From contig NC_066549.1 of assembly GCF_024679095.1 (NCBI RefSeq), positions 4,812,920 through 4,876,919 on the forward strand: a stretch of 64,000 nucleotides of DNA, read 5' to 3'. Positions within the stretch are counted from its first letter, which is position 1. The number at the start of each line of letters is the position of its first letter. Positions 26,954 to 39,875 of the stretch are shown piece after piece. The translations under genes and the position numbers were made by a program. The DNA is from Eriocheir sinensis (taxonomy: Eukaryota; Arthropoda; Malacostraca; Decapoda; Varunidae). Below the pieces are notes generated by a model. That model searched no databases. It saw nothing but the letters and a program-made list of their open reading frames with translations, and had not been told where the DNA came from.

Positions 26954-29658
26954 TTTTTTCTTTTTTCTTTTTTTCTTTTTTTTACAACAAAGGAGGCAGC
27001 TCAAGGGCACAAAAAAGGAAACAATAATAGAAAAAAAAAGCCCGCTACTCGCTGCTCCTAAAAAAGAATCAGAAGAGGTGGCCGAAAGAGAGGTCAATTT
27101 CGGGAGGAGAGGTGTCCTGATACCCTTCTCTTGAAAGAGTTCAAGTCGTAGGCAGGAGGAAATACAGATGAAGGAAGATTGTTCCAGATTTTACCAGCGT
27201 GAGGGATGAAAGAGTGAAGATGCCGGTTAACTCTTGCATAAGGGGTTTGGACAGTATAGGGATGAGCATGAGTTGAAAGTCGTGTGCAGCGGGGCCGCGG
27301 GAGGGGGGGAGGCATGCAGTTAGCAAGTTCAGAAGAGCAGTCAGCGTGGAAATATCGATAGAAGACAGAAAGAGAGGCAACATCGCGACGGAATTTAAGA
27401 GGTAGGAGACTATCAGTAGGAGGAGGAGAGCTGATGAGACGAGGAGCCTTAGGCCGGTATTACAAGACACTTTCGCTTCTCACATCAGTTATTTCTAAAG
27501 GTCAAAGAGGGGGTCAATCGGATTCTAATGAGTGTTTCTTTAGGCTCATGCTACAGAGGAAGGGTCAAACTACTACCAGGGTCATGAAACTACCTCTGGA
27601 AATGCCCACAACACCTACGAAAGCCTTGTCAAATATGTGAACTTGGGCGACGAAATATTTTAAAATACGACCCTTAGACTCCACTCTGTCCAGAAGAGCT
27701 GTGTGAGTGGAGCCCCCCCACACGTGAAATGCATACTGCATACGAGGGCGGACAAGGTCCCTGTATATGGATAGTAACTGCGCGGGGGAGAAGAACTGGC
27801 GGAGACGATACAGATCGCCCAACCTCGAGGAAGCTGATTTAGCGAGAGAGGAGATGTGAAGTTTCCAGTTGAGATTTTGAGTAAAGGATAGACTGAGGAT
27901 GTTTAGTGTTGAAGGTGGTGATAGCTGAGTGTTGTCGAAGAATAGGGGATAGGTGTTTGGAAGATTGTGTCGAGTTGATAGGTGGAGAAATTGAGTTTTT
28001 GAGGTATTGAAGGACATAAGGTTCCTTCTGCCCCAATCGGAAATGATAGCAAGGTCTGAGGTTAAGCGTTCTGCAGCCTCCAGTCTGGAGTCATCTACTT
28101 CCTGTTGAGAGGTCTTCTATTGAAAGAAGTTGAATAATGCAGGGTGGAGTCGTTGGCGTATGAGTGGACAGGACAGTTTGTTATGGAAAGAAGATCATTC
28201 ATGAATAACAGGAAGAGAGTGAGTGATAGGACAGAGCCCTGTGTAACACCACTGTTGATAGGTTTAGGGGAAGAACAGTGACCGTCTACCACCGCAGAGA
28301 TAGAACGGCCGAAAAGGAAACTGGAGATAAAGGAACAGAGAGAGGGATAGAATCCGAAAGAGGGCAGTTTAGAAAGCAAAGACTTGTGCCAGACTCTGTC
28401 GAAGGCTTTCGATATGTCCAGCGCAACAAAGAAAGTTTCACCGAAACGGCTAAGAGAGGATGACCAAGAATCAGTTAAGAGAGCAAAAAGATCGCCAGTA
28501 GAACGCCCCTTGCGGAATCCATACTGGCGATCAGATAGAATGTTAGAAATGGAAAGGTGCTTTTGAATCTTCCGGCTAAGGATTGATTCAAAAGCTTTAG
28601 ATAGACAGGAAAGTAAAGCTATAGGGCGGTAGTTTGAGGGATTGGAACGGTCACCCTTCTTAGGCACAGGCTGTACAAAGGCATACTTCCAGCAGGAAGG
28701 AAAGGTAGATGTTGATAGGCAGAGACGAAAGAGTTTGACCAGGCAGGGTGTCAGCACGGAAGCACAGTTTTTAAGGACAATAGGAGGCACTCCATCAGGT
28801 CCATAAGCCTTCTGAGAGTTGAGGCCAGAGAGGGCATAGAAAACATCATTTGGAAGAATCTTAATAACAGGCATAAAGGAGTCAGAGGGGGGATGAGTAG
28901 GAGGAATATGCCCAGAATCGTCCAAGGTGGAGTTCTTACAGAAAGTTTAAGCGAAGAGTTCAGCCTTAGAGACAGATGAGACGGCAGTGCTGCCGTCAGG
29001 GCTAAGGAGAGGAGGAAAAGAGGCAGAAGTGAAATTGGAGGAGATATTTTTGGCTAGATGCCAGAAGTCACGGGAAGAATTAGAAGAAGCAAGGTGTTGA
29101 CATTTTCTATTGATAAAAGAAGTTTTGGTAAGTCGGAGAATAGATTTGGCACGATTCCGGGCTGAAATGTAAAGGTCGTAGTTAGCGGGAGTTCGAAGGC
29201 TCTGGAACCTTTTGTGAGCTGCCTCTCTATCTTTAATAGCACGAGAACAATCATGATTAAACCAAGGATTTTTAGCATGAGGAGTAGAGAAAGAACGTGG
29301 AATGTATGCCTCCATTCCAGAGACAATCACCTCTGAGATGCGCTGGGCACACACAGAGGGGTCTCTCTCTTCTAAGCAGTAATCATTCCACGAGAAATCG
29401 GAAAAGTACATCCTCAGGTCGTCCCACCGAGCTGAAGCAAAATGCCAGAAGCATCGCCTCTTCGGTGGGTCCAGAGGATGTACAGGAGCGATAGGAGAGG
29501 AAACAGAAATAAGGTTATGATCGGAGGAACCCAACGGAGAGAACAGTTTGACAGAGTAAGCAGAAGGATTAGAGGTAAGGAAGAGGTCTAGAATGTTGGG
29601 CCTGTCTCCAAGACGGTCGGTAATACGTGTAGGGTGCTGAACCAACTGCTCTAGGTCG
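26951..29658 (-). mobile_element. LINE-1c copy (endonuclease end + reverse transcriptase)
   Basis: Read leftwards: the end of the endonuclease ('[13 protein letters not shown]', '[14 protein letters not shown]'), a linker, then the RT domain with 'PKKGDRSNPSNYRPIALLSC' (start near 28660), 'QYGFRKGRSTGDL', 'ALDISKAFDRVWHKSLLSKL' and 'INSGVTQGS', then 'SYANDST', where the catalytic YADD has become YAND. Further frames give the thumb region ('LSIYRDLVRPRMQYAFHVWG') and C-terminus ('WNNLPSSVFPPAYDLNSFKR'). Frames: 29645-28947, 28925-28095, 28017-27565 and 27315-27094. Broken by stops near 28947 and 28095, by a MITE insertion and by the active-site change. 5' truncated before the main endonuclease motifs. 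Jockey/CR1-type (inference). Confidence 0.9.
27452..27673 (+). mobile_element. PIF/Harbinger-like MITE nested in the LINE
   Basis: TTA is duplicated directly on both sides (27449-27451 and 27674-27676). Ends GGCCGGTATT and (inverted) GGGTCGTATT pair imperfectly over about 25 bp. The empty site can be inferred from the sister LINE copy near 38480-38500, which is uninterrupted. A 3-bp TTA target is characteristic of PIF/Harbinger. Confidence 0.85.
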
Positions 29659-29660
29659 TT

Positions 29661-29686
29661 GATATATATATATATATATATATAAA

Positions 29687-29745
<59 letters not shown>

Positions 29746-29814
29746 ATATATATATAGATATATCTATATATATATATATGTATATATATATGTATATATA
29801 TATATATGTATATA

Positions 29815-29862
<48 letters not shown>

Positions 29863-29863
29863 C

Positions 29864-29941
<78 letters not shown>

Positions 29942-29982
29942 ATATATATATAAAAATATATATATATATATATATATAGAGA
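29661..29982. repeat. Compound (TA)n tract, ~320 bp
   Basis: TA repeats with scattered C and G ('tatctatata', 'tatgtatata', 'tacatatata'), directly following the 5' truncation point of the LINE. Confidence 0.95.
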
Positions 29983-29992
29983 TATATATTGG

Positions 29993-30297
29993 GGAGGCGG
30001 TGGCTGAGTGGATAGCGTGACGGCGCCGCGTTCAGGACGACGCGAGTTCGATCCTCGTCCGGTGCCACAAGGTGGGATTTTTCAGCCGCCGCCGAGTGGC
30101 CTAAGACTACCCACATGCTGTCTAGAAGACCGTCTAACAACCCGGACTTTAGATTCTAGGATTAAAGATGAGCTCCGGGGGGCAGCATGAGTCAATGCAA
30201 GATGGCGCCACTATAAACACTTGCCTGCCCCACAACGGGCTGGGGCTGACCATCAGGCCCTGATACGAAGGAAGGCCTACTGGCGCAACAGGCGAAG

Positions 30298-30299
<2 letters not shown>
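29993..30299 (+). mobile_element. tRNA-derived SINE (SINE-A, most complete)
   Basis: Box A-like 'ggtggctgagtggatagcg' and box B-like 'gcgagttcgatcctcg' at tRNA spacing, then a tail with 'gggatttttcagccgcc', 'gtggcctaagactaccca', 'caagatggcgccactataaa' and 'acaacgggctggggctgacc'. It lies between two (TA)n tracts. The head is not a functional tRNA: no clean acceptor stem. Confidence 0.85.

Positions 30300-30300
<1 letters not shown>

Positions 30301-30366
<66 letters not shown>
30301..30366. repeat. (TA)n, 40 bp upstream of the B4GALT start
   Basis: Pure TA repeats between the SINE and the start codon at 30407. Confidence 0.97.
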
Positions 30367-30369
<3 letters not shown>

Positions 30370-30406
30370 TACATAGAAATGGTCCTTAGATGGTGAGCTA
30401 GACGGG

Positions 30407-30586
30407 ATGAAGGACGTGACGGCGACTGACAGCAGGGCGAAGAGGTGTCCAGCGACAGTACGTGCTGGCAGCTGCTTGAGGCTGCTTCTGGTGACATTCG
30501 TGACCCTCGTGATCGGTCACCTCCTCTTGTACTACAGCGGCATCACATTCTCCACACAGCCTGGGTCCGTCGTGCCCAACTCTGCG
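30407..30586 (+). CDS. B4GALT: B4GALT exon 1 (tail, membrane anchor)
   Basis: ATG at 30407 with TAG upstream in frame; donor GTAGGT at 30587. 60 codons, phase 0. Hydrophobic segment LRLLLVTFVTLVIGHLLLYY. Two very short upstream ATG frames (30379 and 30389) are present if the mRNA starts nearby. Confidence 0.82.
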
Positions 30587-31074
30587 GTAGGTGCTGCTGA
30601 TCCACGGTCGTGTGACATTCTCAGCATTTTTTTATTCCCTATGCCTAAGGAAAATACAATATGTACAACAACTAGAAAAAAGCAGTGCAGAGCAGTTTTA
30701 TATTAATGTTCATTTACATAAAGATGTAGACATATTCACTGTCATACCGTGAATTAGAAAAAAAATATGTACTGCTGTATATTTTGTTCTTGATGTTCCT
30801 TCAGTTCCAGATAACGTGGTTCAACCCCTCGCTGCTGGACGGGCAAGAGAAGCACCGGTTTCTTAATATTGAAGGAGGGGAAGCGGGAGGAGACGCCGCC
30901 ATCCTTGTTGACCCAGCGGTCCCAGCAGCAGACGGCGGCGGCGAGAATGGTTCAGCACACAGAGCCAGGCGTCCATGCCCGGCCAACCCTCCAGGCCTGG
31001 GTACGTTGTCACCCCGTTTGTTGAGACGATAATTACAGGGCAAATATTTTTGTTACTATGCTCTCTCTCACTCT

Positions 31075-31131
<57 letters not shown>

Positions 31132-31426
31132 ACGGCCAGGTAGCTCAGTGGATTGAGCGTCTGCCTCACAACCAGAAGGGCCGAGGTTTGATTCCTCGGC
31201 CGGGTGAAGATAAGTTGGGTTTATCTTCTTGCACGTGTAGCCCCTGTTCACCTAGCAGTGAGTAGGTACGCGACGTCAGGCAAGGAGTTGTGACCTCGTT
31301 GTCGCGGTGTGTTGTGTGTGAGTGGTCTCAGTCCTACCCAAAGATCGGTACTATGAGCTCTGTGCTTTTCCGTAGGGGAACGGCTGGCTGTCTCGAAAGA
31401 GACCCGCAGCAGACCAAGAGGTGAAT

Positions 31427-31507
<81 letters not shown>

Positions 31508-33613
31508 TGGTACAAATTCCAGAGAAACACAGGTAATTTACGATGACTGAAAGAAAACTTCAAGCTTCTTGGGCACAACGACGTAGTCGGTGGTGACATC
31601 TGGTAAGGATGAAAATAGCCCATTGATGTTTGTAATTCTTCCGCTTCATTAAAATATATGAATAATTAAAAAATAAGTACATGACATGAAATAAATGTCC
31701 ATGGATAAGCCTGTCCGCTACACCTGATATCAAACTTATGACTAAATCAGTTTCCAGAATATAAGTTTTTTTCAAATGCATCCATCCCCCTCACATCAGT
31801 AGAAACGTTCCACTCAACCCAGGGAGAAATTGGACATCCCTTATTTGGCCCAGTCCTACGATTTTCAACTCTTCCCCATCCTAGATTGATATGAATGTAT
31901 CATTTTTTTATGTCGTTAATTCTTCCGCACTATTAAATTACATTCGAAGTGTTGAAAAGCATGGAAAGTTAACGAAAGAAATGAAGCAATACGAAACATT
32001 ATTAAATAAAATAAAATTAGATCAAATATAACTGCCCCTATCAGCTGCGTTTGTTAGGCATATCCTTCAGTCATCAAGTCCGTTTGGCATTATGTCCGGT
32101 AGGCATGGTGTCCGTTGGCATAGGGTTCGGTAGGCAAACGGTCCGAAAGCATAATGTCCGTAGGCAAACTGTCCAAGCACCGTTTAAGCTACTCTAGTAA
32201 CGTGAAATAATGTTATTAGGAGTACAGTCTGAGCTATGAACTTTTGACAAAATTAAATTAATTCTCTGTATCGTCCATTTCTTACCTTTATCCGCTCTAG
32301 GAGCATTTTTGGTGTCTCATCGGTATGTCGCACTCCTCATCTCTGTTGCAATCTTCCTGTTCTCCCTTCCTCTCTGCTATCCCGCTTATAAAAAGGATAC
32401 AATCAGCATTTGAGATCCTAGTTATTCATAAAAGATTTTGGGCTATAGCCCCCAATGGTCAGACCTAATTTCGCCAATGGATATATTGATACCTAGATAT
32501 GATTTGTCTTCTATTGACAGCCGCGCATTTGCAAACGATATACTTTTTTTATCTTTATTGCTAGTGATGTGCAGGCGTTTTCAGTAGTGTCACCGACAAC
32601 TCAAACGCTAGCATACAGACGCAAACAGGATCAAACGTGCTCCTTGATATGTTTGCCCAAAAGCCAAACGCGAGCCAACACGAGCAAACGCTTTTCATCG
32701 GCCAATCAGCGAGTAGGTATAACCACAGCACACAGCAGTCAAGTTCCTGTAGGAATGTTTTGAAGAATAAAATATAGAATATAATGCTCTTTGAGACCCA
32801 GAAAGTTGGTGTTATATAAATAAATATTTCTTTTCTTGTCCTGAAAATGACATAAGGCAAGGGAAAGAAGGGAAGATGCTGCGTTTTTTTATGACATTTC
32901 ACATCTTTTTGACCGCTAGGCAGCGTTGTCCGACTCTATTTCGTGGCTATGACTTTAATCCCGGAGCAGAGCTGTTTTTTCGTATGTTGGTGCGTTTCTT
33001 GCATCATCTGTTAACATAATCATCATGTGCGGGCGGGGAATATATATATTTGGAATATTATAGTTGACATCAAGCTAAAACAAGGAGAAAATTTGAGTTG
33101 GCTCAGAACTCATACATGCCAACTGTAAACACAACTCCTCCCACCGAGAATCGTCTGCCGCTGGATGAGGGGCATATACAGAGGATTAAGCACAGGTGAT
33201 CTGTAGGCATCCTGTAGGAACAAATCGTTGAATTCCTCCATCTTCCTACTTCTGACAGTATGCACTCTGAGTACTTGGGTCTGAAGAGAGATGTACTACA
33301 CGAGTTATTCCCGAGAACTATATTTAGATTTTGACCCTGCCTTCCCTACCCTCTTCCCCCTACTGGGTAACAATCCACGTCATAGGTCTGCGCAGATGGA
33401 TTAAAGCGGTCTAAGGCATGAGCAATTGCTCATTATCGTCGATCTATGGGTACGGCCAGGACCTCACACACCACACACCCCATCCCCCTTGTTCAAGGGG
33501 GGACAGTAACCACTCCTAGTCAGCGAAAAGAATCCGGCCTGAGCGGGCTCGAACTGCCGCCCTGTCAGACCGTGAAGCCTGGCAGCGCAACACTCTTACC
33601 AGTTGCGCCACGG

Positions 33614-33654
<41 letters not shown>

Positions 33655-34927
33655 CTTATCTACTTTTCCTCTGTGTATGGGTATTGGTGTCGGTGTGGGT
33701 AGGTATTGTTGTCTCGTCGCTGTCTCGTCTCCCTGTCTGTCGTGTCGCGTCTTCATTGTTAACTCTTCTTGTTACTCGTTTATCTTCAACTGTCTGTCGT
33801 TGTCTTCCTATTGTTAAGTTATACATATTTTTCCACACACACACCAACACTTATATGTCATCTACACTACACGACATTCACACAAACGCATATACACATA
33901 AACACCTTTTTCTTTGTGTTTTGTTCGTGCCTATGACCCGTGTAAGTTTTTTTGTGAATAAAGTAATCCTGACGGATATTATCTTTCTGTATCGGTGAAC
34001 CAATTAGCGCCTAGAACACTCACCTAACACCAACATAGTGTGGGTGTAATGACTACTCTCCCTTCTCCAGTGGGGAGACTCAGGGTGGAGAGGAACCCCC
34101 CCAGTCTGGAAGAACAGGAGAGGATCCATCCCGAGCTGAGTAAGGGCGGCCACTACTGGCCGAGGAACTGCATGGCGCTCCACAAGGTCGCCATCATCAT
34201 CCCCTATCGAGACCGTCGGAATCACCTGGCGGCCTTTGTCCACCACATGCACCCCTTCCTGCAGCGGCAGCTGATCGAATACAACATTTATGTAATAGAG
34301 CAGGCAGGTGAGTGACTGCTGGTGGAGGGGTGTGCGCTACTTGGGCGGGAGTGACACAGGTCAGTCCAGTACTGCTAGGTGAGAAGTGACACAGGTCAGT
34401 CCAGTATTGCTAGGTGAGAAGTGACACAGGCCAGTCCAGTATGGATAGGCGAAAAGTAGCACAGGCCAGTTCAGTATGGATAGGCCAGAAGTGACACAGG
34501 CTAGTCCAGTATGGATAGGCCAGAAGTGACACAGGCCAGTCCACTATGGATAGGCCAGAAGTGGCACAGGCCAGTCCAGCATGGCTAGACGAGATGTGAC
34601 ACAGGCCACTCCAGTTTGGATAGGCGAGAAGTGACACAGGGAAGTCCAGTATGGATAGGCGAGAAGTGACACAGGCCAGTCCAGTATGTATAGCCGAAAA
34701 GTGACACAGGCCAGTCCAGTATGGATTGGCGAGAAGTGACACAGGCCAGGCCAGTATGGATAGGCAGGCAGGTGACACAGGCCAGTCTGTTATGGATAGG
34801 CGAGCAGTGGTACAAGCCAGTCCACGCAACGGAAATAATGATGGACAGAGACAGTAAAAAAATCAACTAACGCTGCAGAGCCTAGGTGGAAACTGATGCT
34901 CACGGGGTTGTGGCGTTGTGTTGACAT

Positions 34928-34982
<55 letters not shown>

Positions 34983-36156
34983 AGACCCACAACCAACACG
35001 ACTTTTCTCCTCATTTAGGGTCGACTTGTGGTTAATATTTCGAGTCAAACAGGTCTTGATTCGAACGCTCTGCCTTTCGTGGTGTAGGAAATATGACTGG
35101 AGACAAATTAGAATTGTGACAATAGATTTTTGTGTGTAGGAGACGTTCGGTATCCCTGTAGGAAATATGTCACTACTCGCCCCAGATTGCTAAATTTATA
35201 GATGTGACGTGTGGAAATATATCGTAGGAGATGTGGTGCACCCCTCCCCATCCATAGGGAACTGCTGTTAACGGGGCTGTGGCCGGGTGTCAACATGATA
35301 ACGCCGTTTACCCCTCCCTTTCTATCATACTTCCCTGAGTCCCGCTCACTCGCCCTCATGCCCCTAACCCAGTGGTTCCCAGCCCCTTTTTTCAGGCGAC
35401 CCCAATCATGAACCTCTAGACGACCGCGACCCCACTAGTTCCCTTTGTTGTATTTTACAACAATAAATATTTCAATTCAATTCAATTAGTTCTTTATGTG
35501 TTATTGTAATATAAAAACACCATATTTGATATTTTGAGGTCTTAGCGACCCCAGGAAAAGCGCTTGGCGACCCCAGGGTTGGGAAAAGAGGCCCTAACCT
35601 CTAGCACAACCCTTGCCTATCGCCCCTTGACACAGTACCTCACCATTTACAAACGCCTTACGTGTTACAAGAAGTGCATCACAGTTCTCAGTTTATATTT
35701 TTTTTCCACAATGCAATGCCTGTCTACGGTTCCACCTCATTCCCTGTTCAGGCATCTGTGCATTGTTAGGGAGTCATTTTGCTTCAAAATCTATAATGTT
35801 ACCCATCGTTTGTAACAGGAAACGATCCGTTTAACCGAGGTATGCTGATGAACGTGGGTTTCACGGAGGCCCTCAAACAGTTCCCCTACGACTGCATCTT
35901 GCTCCATGACGTAGATCTTGTGCCGGAGGACGACCGCAACCTTTACACGTGCCCGCAGCCGCCCAGACATATGTCGGCCTTAATCAACAGCCATAATTAT
36001 AGGTGTGGCTTCCATAGGAGTTGTGTTGTATGGAATAAAAGTTTGTGTCTTTCCTTTTTTGCAGCCATGTAAACGAAATGGTTGTGTTTTCTGATGAGTG
36101 ATTTTTTCGATAAGATAATTATGACTAGCATTTTATTATATATTATTATATTATAA

Positions 36157-36244
<88 letters not shown>

Positions 36245-39200
36245 GTTTCTCCGCACACAGAGAAATGAGCAGTGGTTTCACTTTTTAGCTATCTTTAATA
36301 ATTATTCTACTCCACCCTCTCAACCCCGGTGTGGTGTCATGAGACATCCCAGTATCGTGAGACATCCCATGCTGTATACATACATGAATTTCGACACGGT
36401 ACCGTGTCTTTTGTCGACTGCTTGTCGGGATCTGTCCCACCCAAGAGGCCTACCGGCCTCTTGTAGACTCCTGCGTTCTTATGTTCTTATGTTCTTATTT
36501 ATATTATTATGAAAGCAAATGATGACGTATGTATGTATATAACTAGGATATCAGCAATCACTCTTCTTCTTCTTGTGACCTGTTCCGCTTTGCATCGCTG
36601 TTTAGGTCCTCCTTTGTACGTTTTTACACTTAAATGCTTCACTTACTTACTCTGTGATAGTAAAGATTGGGTTCCGCGATGCGAAATTAAGGATGGGATG
36701 TCTTACGATACGGGATGACAGATGACACCACAACCGGCACAGCTGAACCCCCCGACCAACCCATACCCACCCGACTTGTAACCCCTTACCAAACCCACTA
36801 CCCCACTCCGCCTCCACCTCCCCCCTACCCCCACCCACTCCCAACCTACACTGACAAGGCATTAGGTTTTATTTAAAGCGGAGTATTAGTAGGCTTCGCG
36901 GGGTTTATGCGGGGTTTATGCTTCTGGCATTTTGCTTCAGCTCGGTGGGACGACCTGAGGATGTACTTTTCCGATTTCCCGTGGAATGATTATTGTTTCC
37001 AGGATAGAGACCCCTCTGTGTGTGCTCAGTGCATCACAGAGGTGATTGTCTCTGGAATGTCAAAACCTTGCTTTCTCTAACTCTTCCCGTGACTTCTGGC
37101 ATCTAGCCAAAAACATCTCCTCCAACTTCACTTCTTCATCTTTCCCTCCACTCCTCAGTCCTGACGGCAACACTGCCGTCTCATCTATCTCTAAGGCTGA
37201 ACTCTTCTCTCAAACTTTTTCTAAAAACTCCACTCTGGACGATTCTGGGCATATTCCTCCTACTCATCCCCCCTCTGACTCCTTTATGCCTGTTATAAAG
37301 ATTCTTCATAATGATGTTTTCTATGCCCTCTCTGGCCTCAATCCTCAGAAGGCTTATGGACCTGATGGAGTGCCTCCTATTGTCCTTAAAAACTGTGCCT
37401 CCGTGCTGTCACCCTGCCTGGTCAAACTCTTTCGCCTCTGTCTGTCAACATCTACCTTTCCTTCATGCTGGAAGTATGCCTGCATACAGCCTGTGCCTAA
37501 GAAGGGTGACCGCTCCAATCCCTCAAACTACCGTCCTTTAGCTTTACTTTCTTGTCTATCTAAAGCTTTTGAATCAATCCTTAACCGGAAGATTCAAAAG
37601 CACCTTTCCACTTCTGACCTTCTATCTGATCGCCAGTATGGGTTCCGCAAGGGGCGTTCTACTGGTGATCTCCTAGCCTTCTTAACTGACTCTTGGTCAT
37701 CCTCTCTTAGCCGTTTCGGTGAAACTTTTGCTATTGCGCTGGACATATCAAAAGCTTTTGATAGGGTCTGGCACAAATCTTTGCTTTCTAAACTACCCTC
37801 CTACGGTTTCTATCCTTCTCTCTGTACCTTTATCTCCAGTTTCCTTTCTGACCGTTCTATTTCTGCCGTGGTAGACGGTCACTGTTCTTCCCCTAAATCT
37901 ATTAACAGTGGTGTCCCACAGGGTTCTGTCGTATTTCCCACTCTTTTTTCTGTTGTTCATTGATGATCTTCTTTCCAAAACGAACTGTCCTATGCATTCC
38001 TACGCCGATGATTCCACTCTGCATTACTCAACTTCTTTTAATAGAAGAACCACCCTTCAGGAACTTAACGACTCAAGGCTGGAGGCTGCAGAACGCTTAG
38101 CCTCAGACCTTACTATTATTTCCGATTGGGGCAAGAAGAACCTGGTGTCCTTCAACGCCTCAAAAACACAGTTTCTCCACCTATCCACTCGAAACAATCT
38201 TCCAAACAACTATCCCCTATTCTTTGACAACACCCAGCTATCACCTTCCTCAACACTAAACATCCTCGGTCTATCCTTAACTCAAAATCTCAACTGGAAA
38301 CTTCATATCTCATCTCTTACTAAATCAGCTTCCTCGAGGCTGGGCGTTCTGTACCGTCTCCGCCAGTTCTTCTCCCCTGCACAGTTGCTGTCCATATACA
38401 GGGGCCTTGTCCGCCCTCGTATGGAGTATGCATCTCATGTGTGGGGGGGCTCCACTCACACAGCTCTTCTGGACAGAATGGAGGCTAAGGCTCTTCGTCT
38501 CATCAGCTCTCCTCCTCATACTGATAGTCTTCTACCTCTTAAATTCCGCCGCAATGTTGCCTCTCTTTCTATCTTCTATCGATATTTCCACGCTGACTGC
38601 TCTTCTGAACTTGCTGACTGCATGCCTCCCCCCCTCCCGCTGCACTCGACTTTCTACTCATGCTCATCCCTATACTGTCCAAACTCCTTATGCAAGAGTT
38701 AACCAGCATCTTCACTCTTTCTTCCCTCACGCTGGTAAACTCTGGAACAATCTTCCTTCATCTGTATTTCCTCCTGCCTACGACTTGAACTCTTTCAAGA
38801 GGAGGGTATCAGGACACCTCTCCTCCTGAATTTGATCTTCCTTTCGGCCACCTCTTTTGTTTTACTTTAGGAGCAGCGAGTAGCGGGCTTTTTTTTATTA
38901 TTGTTTTCTTTTTTTGTGTGCCCTTGAGCTGCCTCCTTTGTTGTAAAAAAAATATATATAATTTACAGTCTTTGCAGAAAACAATTTTAAATATCATTCA
39001 AGAAACTTAGCATTCTATAAAAGGTTAAAACAGCTGCATTTACATTCACTATAAAGGTGAACAGTTCGTGGTAGCCTAACTGAAGTGAGTAGAAAGGCTA
39101 CACAATTGTTGATATTGATAAAGTAGTTATGGATGGCGATGGCAGAAGTGAATAATGGGTTTTCTGGAGCTGCATTGTGTAGCTTGGCTGTCCTCTGGCA

Positions 39201-39841
39201 CACCTGTTATATTCTTGTCTGTATTTGTGTTCCCAGACTGATTTATCCGGAGTACTTTGGGGGAGCGAGCGCCATGACAACGGATCAGTTCAGAGCCGTC
39301 AACGGGTTCAGTAACGAGTTCTGGGGATGGGGCGCTGAGGACGACGACTTGTTCAAACGTGTCAGACACCATAAACTGAACATTTCCCGGTACTCCGGTG
39401 AGGTGGGCCGCTACATCATGCTCTCACACAAAAAAGCGGAGCCCAGCCCTACCAGGTGAGTCTCATACCCAACAAAGGCCATTAAATATAAACAAGAGTC
39501 GTGAGTAAGGTGACCGAGTCCCCCTTTTTTCAAGTTTGCCTAAAATTTCCAGCTTTATTTATGTCTGTCCCGCTTGTATGTATTTGTTGTTGAAATGTCC
39601 CGCTTTTTTGGTGAACTATTTATACATCTTTACAGTCTTGAATGCTTCACTAACTGGTAACTTTACACAAGTCTTACTCGTACCGTCCATACACCATACA
39701 GGTCAAGGTAAATATAGGTGCGCGTATATAGCTGTCTTTACGGAGTTCGTATTATATGAGACGTTGTGCCTCGAACCCTCCTCACATTATTAAATTTGCA
39801 TCGCTGGCGTAAGGTTCACTCTCCATCACGCTCGCGCGCGC

Positions 39842-39875
<34 letters not shown>

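Noticed and set aside
28278..28566. Plus-strand frames opposite the LINE RT
   Set aside because: Antisense shadows of the RT gene; equivalents at 37594-37978 and 44589-45018.
31130..31205. tRNA-Val gene
   Set aside because: tRNA-like head continues into a long SINE tail and the stems are imperfect; the heads at 29993, 18515, 23000 and 33560 are rejected for the same reason.
34410..34829. 140-codon minus-strand frame with internal repeats
   Set aside because: Reads through the 35-bp minisatellite, whose period is not a multiple of three; no support as a protein.
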